DNA of 6,049 nt from Rickettsiales bacterium (GTDB lineage: Bacteria; Pseudomonadota; Alphaproteobacteria; Rickettsiales; UBA3002), in NCBI GenBank assembly GCA_021300075.1, contig JAJTIB010000207.1, forward strand, positions 1-6,049, in the 5' to 3' direction. Under the pieces are notes generated by a model. It ran no database searches and was not told the origin of the DNA. It saw only the letters and a program-made list of their open reading frames with translations. How positions within the stretch are numbered: the first letter of the stretch is position 1; each line of letters opens with the position of its first letter. Of the stretch, positions 1 to 5,194 are shown in pieces. A program made the translations under genes and the position numbers.

Positions 1-784
1 CGGTTGAAAGCACCTGCAGCGTATAATAATCAGGATGGGTGACGGGGACGGAAGGAAAGCCAAGCACAAGCTGAACTTGTTCGAGATCTTTTTCCATCGT
101 CTTGATCCCGTGCCCATGCCGAGCTGCGGGGGGCACTGCCGTTGTAATCGGACGCTTTATATCGCCGAAATAGCCGTCTGCGATATATTTCAGTTCCGCA
201 GCATCAACCGCACCGGCGGCGGTGATGACCATGCGTGTGGGTTGATAATGCTCGCTTGTGTAGCGAAGTAAGTCTTCGCGGGCGAAGCGGCGGATATGGT
301 CAGGTGTTCCTAAAATGCTGCGGCCCAGCGCTTGCTCGCCGAAGCAAGATTGCTGCGCGAGATCGAACACCACATCTTCAGGTGAATCCTGATGCATGGC
401 AATTTCCTGGAGAATAACTTCGCGCTCGCGCTCCAGCTCCTCGCCATCGAAATTGCTGCGCCGCACAATCTCGCATAAAAGTTCAAGTGCCTCGCGGCCA
501 TATTCTTTCAGCACCTTGGCGTGATACACCGTATGTTCATGCGAGGTATAGGCGTTGACATTACCGCCCATCAGGTCAAATTTTTCGGCAATCTGCCGGG
601 CATTGAAGCGGTCAGTGCCTTTGAACGCCATGTGTTCGAGAAGATGCGACAAGCCGCATTCTTCTTCGGTTTCATGGCGTGCCCCGACATGAACAGCAAT
701 CGCAAACGCAGCGCTATGCGCGCCCGGCATTGCCTCGCTGGCAAGCCTCAGGCCATTGGCGAGTTCGTGTGTAATAACGCTCAT
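1..784 (-). CDS. M16 family zinc peptidase (mitochondrial processing peptidase-like), C-terminus cut by window edge
   Basis: Reading leftward from the ATG at 784, an open frame of 261 codons runs off the window, so this is the N-terminal part of a protein that usually has about 420 residues. The inverted zinc motif HLLEH lies at residues 47-51, followed by AFKGT. A Glu in the VILQEI segment (about residue 127, some 76 residues after the second His) fits the third zinc ligand of the family, so the catalytic subunit looks intact. Family knowledge: M16B proteases resemble the beta subunit of mitochondrial processing peptidase and degrade or process peptides; the bacterial substrate is usually unknown. 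No signal peptide is visible, so a cytoplasmic location is inferred. The start overlaps the thrC stop as ATGA, with a GAGGAAA-type ribosome site inside the last thrC codons. The gene following thrC in many Alphaproteobacteria is of this family, which supports the call. Confidence 0.93.
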   Translation of the reverse strand, partial: MSVITHELANGLRLASEAMPGAHSAAFAIAVHVGARHETEEECGLSHLLEHMAFKGTDRFNARQIAEKFDLMGGNVNAYTSHEHTVYHAKVLKEYGREALELLCEIVRRSNFDGEELEREREVILQEIAMHQDSPEDVVFDLAQQSCFGEQALGRSILGTPDHIRRFAREDLLRYTSEHYQPTRMVITAAGAVDAAELKYIADGYFGDIKRPITTAVPPAARHGHGIKTMEKDLEQVQLVLGFPSVPVTHPDYYTLQVLST

Positions 785-2154
785 ATTTTCCTCATATAGT
801 CGCGTAGCTGTGCGGCATCATTGGCAAGCGGGATGATGCGTTCTTTCCGCTCATATAAATCTGCCAGATGCGGCGGCAGGGCGGGGGTCATGCCGGTGGC
901 TTGCTTAACGGCATCCGGGAATTTTGCGGGGTGGGCGGTGGCGAGTGTCACGGTCGTACCCTCAAGCATGGTGGCGGCTTTGACGCCGACCGCCGTATGA
1001 GGGTCGAGTAGATAGCCGCTATCGTGATAGGTGGCTTTCATCTGCGCCAGCGTCGCCGCATCATCGACTGAGGCGGCCGCGAATATCTGGCGAAAATTGG
1101 CGAGCGCTTCAGGTGTGAGCGTCAGAGACTTTGTAGTTCTAAAGTCCTCCATCAACGTGGAGATTCTTCTGCCGTCACGCTGGTAAAGATCAAATACCAG
1201 CCGTTCGAAATTGCTTGCGACCTGAATATCCATGCTCGGGCTGAGTGTCGCCGCAACCCCCGTAGCGCGGTATTCGCCCGAACCCAGCACGCGGGTGAGG
1301 ATGTCGTTGCGGTTGCTCGCAATCATCAGCTTGCCCATGGGCAGCCCCATCTGCCGCGCAAGATAGCCCGCAAAAATATCGCCGAAATTGCCTGTGGGCA
1401 CGGAAAAATTCACCCGCCGCGCGGGGGCGCCTAAGGACAGTGCTGCATAAAAATAATAGACAATCTGCGCCATGACCCGCGCCCAGTTGATGGAATTGAC
1501 GGCGAGGAGATTGAATTCCTGACGCAGCGCCGCATCCGTAAAGGCTTCTTTCACCAGCGCCTGACAATCATCAAACGTGCCGGCAACGGCAAGCGCATGA
1601 ACATTGGCCTCACCCGTCGTTGTCATCTGCCGGCGCTGGACTTCGGAGGTGCGGCCTTCGGGATAGAGAATCACAATGTCGATATTTTTCTGGCCGCGAA
1701 GACCCGCAATTGCTGCCGAGCCGGTATCCCCGGAAGTCGCGCCCAGTACCAGGGATTTTTTGCCCGAGTCTTTGACCGTGGCCGCAAGCATCTGCCCCAG
1801 TAATTGCAGCGCGAAATCCTTAAATGCCAGGGTTGGCCCATGAAATAATTCGAGCAGAAAATGATCATGCGATAATTGAATGAGTGGTGCAGTGGCCTTG
1901 TGGCGGAAGCCCGCATAGGCTTTCGCAATCATCGCCTCAAGTTCGATGGCGGAAAATGAGTCACCCACAAACGGTGAAATAATTTCATTGGCAAGCGTGG
2001 GGTAATCCAGCCGCGCCAGTCGTGCGATTTCGGCGGGCGAGAATTGTGGTATCTGAGTGGGCACATACAGCCCACCATCGCTTGCAAGGCCTGCAAGCAT
2101 GGCGGCGCGAAAATCAAGGGCGGGTGCTGTCCCGCGTGTGGAGAGATACTTCAT
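781..2154 (-). CDS. thrC: Threonine synthase
   Basis: This 457-residue pyridoxal-phosphate enzyme converts O-phospho-L-homoserine to L-threonine and phosphate, the last step of threonine synthesis, in the cytoplasm. The N-terminus MKYLSTRG with the nearby DGGLYVP is the family's usual opening. The PLP lysine is Lys112 in the motif HGPTLAFKDFALQ. The glycine-rich phosphate-binding loop LGATSGDTGSAAIAG lies at about residues 137-151. SVPTGNFGDIFAGY (251-264) and LSPSMDIQVASNFERLVF (304-321) are further conserved blocks. Length is normal for the bacterial/fungal type II form. The start lies 41 bases inside the 3' end of surf1, and only a weak AAGCGG-like sequence precedes it, so translation probably depends on ribosomes arriving from surf1. 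The end overlaps the M16 gene by 4 bases. Nothing in the sequence suggests attenuation or a separate promoter. Confidence 0.97.
   Translation of the reverse strand: MKYLSTRGTAPALDFRAAMLAGLASDGGLYVPTQIPQFSPAEIARLARLDYPTLANEIISPFVGDSFSAIELEAMIAKAYAGFRHKATAPLIQLSHDHFLLELFHGPTLAFKDFALQLLGQMLAATVKDSGKKSLVLGATSGDTGSAAIAGLRGQKNIDIVILYPEGRTSEVQRRQMTTTGEANVHALAVAGTFDDCQALVKEAFTDAALRQEFNLLAVNSINWARVMAQIVYYFYAALSLGAPARRVNFSVPTGNFGDIFAGYLARQMGLPMGKLMIASNRNDILTRVLGSGEYRATGVAATLSPSMDIQVASNFERLVFDLYQRDGRRISTLMEDFRTTKSLTLTPEALANFRQIFAAASVDDAATLAQMKATYHDSGYLLDPHTAVGVKAATMLEGTTVTLATAHPAKFPDAVKQATGMTPALPPHLADLYERKERIIPLANDAAQLRDYMRKI
787..793 (-). promoter_or_regulatory. Ribosome binding site of the M16 peptidase gene
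   Basis: GAGGAAA on the minus strand, within the final codons of thrC and directly before the ATGA overlap. The GAGG core is 5 bases from the ATG at 784. Confidence 0.7.
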
Positions 2155-2851
2155 CCGGCCGCTTATAGTGATAGACGAGGAAAATCACAAGCACAGCCAG
2201 CGCGATGCCGTACCAGGTAAAAACATAGCTTAAATGTTGATTATAAAGCCTTATTTCGCCATCAAACGGGATGGGGAGTCGCGTGGCATCCGGCGTACCA
2301 ATCGCGTCTACCGTGACGGGTGCGAGATTTTGGAGGTTCTCTGTTTCGGCCATCTGCGTGACATCACGCCCAAACCAGATATTTTTCTGCGGCTGACTTG
2401 GTGGTGTAAAATAATTACGATCCGGCCCGATTCTTATCATGCCCACCAGCGACACCTTGCCTTTGGCGATTGATTCCGGGCGCGTTTCAGGATTTTTTCG
2501 GTCGGCCGGAACCCAGCCGCGATTGACGAGCACGCTGCGGCCATCGGCCAGTTTCAGGGGCACAAAAAGATGATAGCCCAGCTTGTCTTTATAGTAGCGC
2601 GGCGTGACGTGGAATTCGACGCCCGGAACCCATGTGCCGGCGAGGGCGACGCGGGCAAATTCATGGGTGGCCAGTTGGTCGTTAGCGGGAAGGGCGGGCA
2701 GTGGCGCCTCGGTTTTGGCGCGTTCGATATGGGCGATAAGATCGGTTTTCCATTGCAGCCGTGCAATCTGCCATGTGCCAAGCGCCAGCGTCAGCGCCAT
2801 GGCACTTATGAAAAAAAGCCACGGAATAAGTTTGGGGCGAGCGAAGCTCAT
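2114..2851 (-). CDS. surf1: SURF1 family cytochrome oxidase biogenesis protein
   Basis: The 245-residue protein has the classic SURF1 layout: an N-terminal membrane helix (about residues 8-27), a soluble domain facing the periplasm, and a C-terminal helix (about 209-227). Signature blocks are LGTWQIARLQWK (25-36), VLVNRGWVP (107-115) and NQHLSYVFTWYGIAL (204-218). In Paracoccus and mitochondria, Surf1 assists assembly of subunit I of aa3 oxidase, probably by handling heme A; that role is inferred here from family and context. The frame is open further upstream to an ATG at 2974. I chose the ATG at 2851 because an AAGGAG ribosome site lies 8 bases before it, it forms an ATGA overlap with the DUF983 stop, and the resulting N-terminus (MSFARPKLIPWLFF) fits the family. 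The last 41 bases overlap the start of thrC. Confidence 0.95.
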   Translation of the reverse strand: MSFARPKLIPWLFFISAMALTLALGTWQIARLQWKTDLIAHIERAKTEAPLPALPANDQLATHEFARVALAGTWVPGVEFHVTPRYYKDKLGYHLFVPLKLADGRSVLVNRGWVPADRKNPETRPESIAKGKVSLVGMIRIGPDRNYFTPPSQPQKNIWFGRDVTQMAETENLQNLAPVTVDAIGTPDATRLPIPFDGEIRLYNQHLSYVFTWYGIALAVLVIFLVYHYKRPDEVSLHTRDSTRP

Positions 2852-3183
2852 TTGGGTTGCTCCTTCAGTAAGGCAAGGCGGTATTGCCAGTGAATCAGCA
2901 TGGATTTGGCAACACGCAGTACCAGTAAACATGTGGCCAGAGTCAGCGGAACCCATAGTAACGCATGTATCCAAAAGGGCGGGGCGAAGAGATATTCAAC
3001 CGCTCCGGCGGCAAAGGTGACGAGAAATCCGACCAGCAGAATCGCAAAAAAAGCCGGGCCATCGCCCGCATCATGGTCCTTGAGGTTGAGGCCGCAGTTC
3101 GGGCAGATATCTACCACTTTCAGCAGTCCGTCAAACAGCGGAGCTTTATGGCAACGTGGGCAGGTCGAGGTGAAGGAAAGCAT
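2848..3183 (-). CDS. DUF983 membrane protein with an N-terminal zinc-ribbon-like motif
   Basis: A 111-residue protein of unknown biochemical function. Two CxxC pairs (Cys8/Cys11 and Cys27/Cys30) near the N-terminus look like a zinc ribbon. They are followed by GDGPAFFAI (40-48), a hallmark of the DUF983 family, and two membrane helices (about 44-67 and 72-91). The C-terminus is short and basic. Family members are commonly found between subunit III and surf1 in alphaproteobacterial oxidase clusters, so a part in oxidase assembly or metal handling is a reasonable inference but not shown. The ATG at 3183 begins just before the first CxxC; the frame is open to 3351, but the upstream translation is not family-like. 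No Shine-Dalgarno sequence precedes this start, which is unusual in this window and leaves the exact start less certain. The stop overlaps the surf1 start as ATGA. Confidence 0.9.
   Translation of the reverse strand: MLSFTSTCPRCHKAPLFDGLLKVVDICPNCGLNLKDHDAGDGPAFFAILLVGFLVTFAAGAVEYLFAPPFWIHALLWVPLTLATCLLVLRVAKSMLIHWQYRLALLKEQPK
2860..2865 (-). promoter_or_regulatory. Ribosome binding site of surf1
   Basis: AAGGAG on the minus strand, inside the last codons of the DUF983 gene and 8 bases before the ATG at 2851. It is the strongest Shine-Dalgarno in the window and decides the surf1 start against the longer open frame beginning at 2974. Confidence 0.8.
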
Positions 3184-3186
3184 AGA

Positions 3187-3215
3187 GGATTCAGTAGGCG
3201 GGATTCGGGATTCAG
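3187..3215. repeat. Short direct repeats GGATTC(AG) just upstream of the DUF983 start
   Basis: GGATTCAG occurs perfectly at 3187-3194 and 3208-3215, and GGATTC occurs again at 3201-3206. On the coding strand this reads CTGAATCC, CGAATCC, CTGAATCC directly before the DUF983 ATG, where a ribosome site would be expected. Clusters of GGGATTC-type repeats are known in intergenic regions of some Proteobacteria, but whether this belongs to such a family cannot be told from one copy. Confidence 0.6.
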
Positions 3216-3262
3216 GGAAGCAGAAAATTGGAATTCCGCCAGAATCTCCCACCCCAATGCCT

Positions 3263-3286
3263 CTTCTGCGCTCGCGTGAGCGGAAG
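3263..3286. repeat. Imperfect inverted repeat (hairpin) in the ctaE-DUF983 gap
   Basis: CTTC (3263-3266) and CGCTC (3269-3273) pair with GAGCG (3278-3282) and GAAG (3283-3286), giving a 9-bp stem with a 2-base bulge and a GCGT loop. GCGCTC at 3268-3273 could instead pair with GAGCGC at 3291-3296, so two structures compete. No T-run follows on either strand, so it is not a standard intrinsic terminator. Confidence 0.55.
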
Positions 3287-3356
3287 AAAAGAGCGCGTTG
3301 TCTCGGTACGTTCAGGTAGCGTATAACTATTCGTCGAAGCTCGAAATGCACAGGTG

Positions 3357-3470
3357 GAAGCGCGGGCGGCGATAAAGAATTACAACAAGGTCATGCGAGG
3401 CCAGCAGGCCGAGCCAGCCTTGAGCAGGCTTCATGGCGAGCGAAGAAGCGCGAGCCGGAAGCGATAAAAG
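3357..3470. repeat. Imperfect direct repeat pair with two small hairpins between the copies
   Basis: GAAGCGCGGGCGGCGATAAAG (3357-3377, listed here by its two ends GAAGCGCG and CGATAAAG) resembles 3445-3470, which also begins GAAGCGCG and ends CGATAAAAG with a few extra bases between. The 67 bases between the copies include two 4-5 bp hairpins: GGCC/GGCC at 3399-3410 and AGCCT/AGGCT at 3416-3430. The right copy sits immediately after the ctaE stop codon. The similarity is modest and could be chance in GC-rich DNA. Confidence 0.4.
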
Positions 3471-3471
3471 T

Positions 3472-4284
3472 TTAAGATGTCAGCCAGTAAATTCCGATAA
3501 ACAGAAACAGCCAGACCACATCAACAAAATGCCAGTACCAGGCGGCGAATTCAAAGCCGAGATGGCCTTCCTTGGTGAGGGTTCCCGTGTAAGCGCGGCG
3601 CAAACAGACGGCGAGAAAAATCGTGCCAATCATGACATGCAGACCGTGAAAACCTGTGGCCAAATAAAAGGTGGCAGCATATTTACCGTCCGCGAGTCCG
3701 AAAGCGGCGTGGGAATATTCATAGGCCTGCATCAGGGTGAAGCCGAAGCCTAGACCCACCGTCCACCACAGGGCAGTTCGTAATTCGCGGGCATTGCCCT
3801 GAAGTAGCGCTGCATGCGCCCAGGTCACGGTTGTGCCCGATAGCAGCAGGATGAGCGTGTTCATAAAGGGCAGGTCGAAGGGATCAAACGGAATAATATT
3901 CTTTGGAGGCCAGACGCCCGCTGCAATATCCCAGACTTCCGTCAGTGGCGCTTTAGGAAAAAATGCTGCGCCGAAATAAGCCCAGAAAAAAGCGGCAAAA
4001 AACATCACTTCCGAAACGATAAAAAGCGCCATACCGAGCCGTAGCCCCAGCTGGACGGGCGGGGTATGGTCGCGCCGCTCGTAGCCTTCACGAATTACGT
4101 CGCGCCACCAGAAAAAGGCACAGTTTGCGGTTAAAAGACCCCCCAAAAATACCACCAGAAGCCCGCCCGACTCACGGTGGAGCGCAAGGGCAGCACCCAC
4201 CACCAGTACGAGCAGACTGAAGGAGGTCGCCACCGGCCAGGGGCTTGGATTCACAAGGTGGTAGGGGTGTTTCTGGGCACTCAT
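3472..4284 (-). CDS. ctaE: Cytochrome c oxidase subunit III (aa3 type)
   Basis: A 270-residue integral membrane protein of the aa3 cytochrome c oxidase, with about seven hydrophobic segments. Conserved blocks are HPYHLVNPSPWPV near the N-terminus (residues 6-18), SEVMFFAAFFWAYF (91-104) containing the conserved membrane Glu92, the segment GVWPP...DPFDLPFMNT (123-143), SGTTVTWAHA (149-158), GFHGLHVMIGT (211-221) and WYWHFVDVVWLFLFIGIYW (249-267). Length and motif order match bacterial and mitochondrial COX3. In the complex it binds subunit I, stabilises turnover and shapes proton uptake (family knowledge). The start lies 15 bases after the ctaG stop, with a GGAG ribosome site 6 bases upstream. 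The TAA stop is followed by the 288-base gap rather than by the next gene. Confidence 0.98.
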   Translation of the reverse strand: MSAQKHPYHLVNPSPWPVATSFSLLVLVVGAALALHRESGGLLVVFLGGLLTANCAFFWWRDVIREGYERRDHTPPVQLGLRLGMALFIVSEVMFFAAFFWAYFGAAFFPKAPLTEVWDIAAGVWPPKNIIPFDPFDLPFMNTLILLLSGTTVTWAHAALLQGNARELRTALWWTVGLGFGFTLMQAYEYSHAAFGLADGKYAATFYLATGFHGLHVMIGTIFLAVCLRRAYTGTLTKEGHLGFEFAAWYWHFVDVVWLFLFIGIYWLTS

Positions 4285-4290
4285 GCTAAA

Positions 4291-4294
4291 CTCC
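4291..4294 (-). promoter_or_regulatory. Ribosome binding site of ctaE
   Basis: GGAG on the minus strand, 6 bases before the ATG at 4284, inside the 15-base spacer after ctaG. It gives ctaE its own initiation signal, unlike ctaG and thrC, which lack a clear one. Confidence 0.7.
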
Positions 4295-4299
4295 GGCGA

Positions 4300-4839
4300 T
4301 TACTTATTTCGACTCTCATAGCTGAAAAACGTATAGGATAAAGTGATATTTCGTAAATCATGCAGGTCTTTATCCTCCAAAATCGCCGGGTCGATGAAAA
4401 ATGACACAGGCATGTTCACTTTTGCTTTTGCTCCGATTTTCTGTTCTTCGAAACAGAAGCATTGAATTTTGTTGAAATACTTTCCGGCCGCATTGGGTGT
4501 GACGTTATAGACTGCGTGACCGCGCGTGGGATGGTCAGCCAGATTCTCGACGACAAACGCACTCAGGCGCTGCTCGCCGATGGGCAGGGTGATATGTCGC
4601 TCGAGTGGCTTGAATGCCCATGGCAGCGCCGGGTCGATGTCGGTATTCATGGTGACGGTGATGGGCGCTGCTGCGGCGACTGCACCGGGCGCGTGGGCTG
4701 CCACTTGTGTCGTGCCGCCAAAGCCGGTCACGCGGCAGAAAAGATCGTAAAGTGGAACAGCGGCAAAACTGAGCATCAACATGCCCACGGGGATGGCGAC
4801 ATAGGGCCAGGCGCGTTCCGACAGAGTGGCGCTGCTCAT
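4300..4839 (-). CDS. ctaG: Cytochrome c oxidase copper assembly protein CtaG (Cox11)
   Basis: This 179-residue protein has one N-terminal membrane helix (about residues 13-31) and a periplasmic copper-binding domain. The pair CFCF (Cys127 and Cys129, in KIQCFCFEEQ) is the Cox11 copper-binding signature. A further conserved Cys35 lies just outside the membrane in PLYDLFCRVTGFGGTTQ (29-45). MPVSFFIDP (143-151) and LSYTFF (167-172) complete the family pattern. Cox11 delivers copper to the CuB site of subunit I. The visible motifs are all intact. The start overlaps the stop of the CoxF-like gene as ATGA and lacks a strong Shine-Dalgarno sequence, so translational coupling is likely. ctaE follows after 15 bases. 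Confidence 0.97.
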   Translation of the reverse strand: MSSATLSERAWPYVAIPVGMLMLSFAAVPLYDLFCRVTGFGGTTQVAAHAPGAVAAAAPITVTMNTDIDPALPWAFKPLERHITLPIGEQRLSAFVVENLADHPTRGHAVYNVTPNAAGKYFNKIQCFCFEEQKIGAKAKVNMPVSFFIDPAILEDKDLHDLRNITLSYTFFSYESRNK

Positions 4840-4955
4840 AGGGCTGACATTTTCACCATGGTTAAGCCGTAAAATAGCCCTACCAGCGCCACCAGAATGG
4901 CGAGGAGCACCAGATTTTTCTGGCGCTGGCGGCGATGGGCGTCTGCCTCAGGCAT
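4836..4955 (-). CDS. CoxF-like small single-helix membrane protein
   Basis: A 39-residue protein: a short acidic start (MPEADAH), a basic stretch (RRQRQK, residues 8-13), one membrane helix (about 15-32) and a tail ending in VKMSAL. By the positive-inside rule the N-terminus should face the cytoplasm. Alphaproteobacterial oxidase clusters commonly have a tiny basic-then-hydrophobic protein directly before ctaG, called CoxF or hypothetical, and both position and layout match; the family assignment is inference. Its frame is open to an ATG at 5024, but I chose 4955 because the longer version would overlap deeply with the preceding gene and the shorter protein fits the expected form. It overlaps that gene by 8 bases and ctaG by 4. 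No clear ribosome site is seen, which fits coupled translation. Confidence 0.75.
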   Translation of the reverse strand: MPEADAHRRQRQKNLVLLAILVALVGLFYGLTMVKMSAL

Positions 4956-5151
4956 GTTTAGACCGGCGCAGATGGCGGGAAAAATCAAGTAGCAAAAGAA
5001 TGAAAATGGTAAAAAGCGCACCAAGAATGAAGCTGTAGCCCATCAGATAGATAATATTTTCGGCGATGGCAGCCATCATCCCGTTTGCTTGTGTGGCAAC
5101 AGCGTCACTGCTTGCCATCTGGTTAGCGACACTAACGGTGGTGGTGGTCAT
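4948..5151 (-). CDS. Unrecognised 67-residue single-helix membrane protein
   Basis: I do not recognise a family. The first 30 residues are rich in Thr, Ser, Ala and Met (starting MTTTTVSVANQMAS). One strong hydrophobic segment (about residues 33-55, ending LLLLDF) follows, and then a basic tail (SRHLRRSKHA). The positive tail suggests the C-terminus lies in the cytoplasm and the N-terminus in the periplasm, opposite to the CoxF-like protein that follows. A good purine-rich ribosome site (AGAGAGGG) precedes the ATG at 5151, and the stop overlaps the next gene by 8 bases, so it is probably translated. The frame extends upstream to 5385, but that would run into ctaB. Its place between ctaB and the CoxF-like gene suggests a small oxidase subunit or assembly helper; that is inference. 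It could also be a diverged bacterial subunit IV. Confidence 0.72.
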   Translation of the reverse strand: MTTTTVSVANQMASSDAVATQANGMMAAIAENIIYLMGYSFILGALFTIFILLLLDFSRHLRRSKHA

Positions 5152-5154
5152 AAG

Positions 5155-5162
5155 CCCTCTCT
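5155..5162 (-). promoter_or_regulatory. Ribosome binding site of the 67-residue membrane protein
   Basis: AGAGAGGG on the minus strand, 3 bases before the ATG at 5151 (the GAGG core is 4 bases away). It supports this start over the longer open frame and shows that the small ORF has its own initiation signal in the 43-base spacer after ctaB. Confidence 0.6.
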
Positions 5163-5194
5163 TTCTGCAGATATAGTGTGTGACGTTACCGCAT

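Larger units (their letters stand above)
3184..3471. other. 288-base intergenic gap between ctaE and the DUF983 gene
   Basis: This is the only sizeable non-coding stretch in an otherwise overlapping gene run. Neither strand gives an ORF with recognisable content; the open frames crossing it are extensions of the DUF983 frame or shadows of ctaE. It contains short direct repeats, small hairpins and a purine-rich stretch next to the ctaE stop, listed separately. I found no hairpin followed by a T-run on the minus strand, so no classical terminator. No convincing -35/-10 pair was found either, although the TTATAC near 3318-3323 (read on the minus strand) could belong to a weak promoter. A decayed gene, a repeat insertion, or an RNA processing region are all possible. 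Confidence 0.7.

Noticed and set aside
521..799. Plus-strand 92-codon frame near 521-799
   Set aside because: It lies antisense to the zinc-binding region of the M16 peptidase, whose HLLEH motif and spacing are clear.
2852..2974. 41-residue N-terminal extension of SURF1
   Set aside because: It overlaps the DUF983 coding region in another frame and lacks a leader; the ATG at 2851 has AAGGAG and the family-like N-terminus.
2604..3319. Overlapping plus-strand open frames of 107-139 codons opposite surf1 and the DUF983 gene
   Set aside because: They lie antisense to well-supported genes, have compositions expected from antisense reading of GC-rich codons, and show no recognisable motif.
3184..3351. 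56-residue N-terminal extension of the DUF983 protein, starting at 3351
   Set aside because: Its translation is Arg- and Pro-rich, is partly made by the GGATTC repeats, and is unlike the family, which begins shortly before the first CxxC. Kept as non-coding, though the lack of a ribosome site at 3183 leaves some doubt.
3399..3430. Two hairpins downstream of ctaE as an intrinsic terminator
   Set aside because: Stems are only 4-5 bp and no T-run follows on the minus strand, so termination is not supported.
3433..3753. Plus-strand 106-codon frame beginning in the gap and running antisense to ctaE
   Set aside because: Most of it is the complement of conserved ctaE codons. Its start has no ribosome site and the product has no domain-like features.
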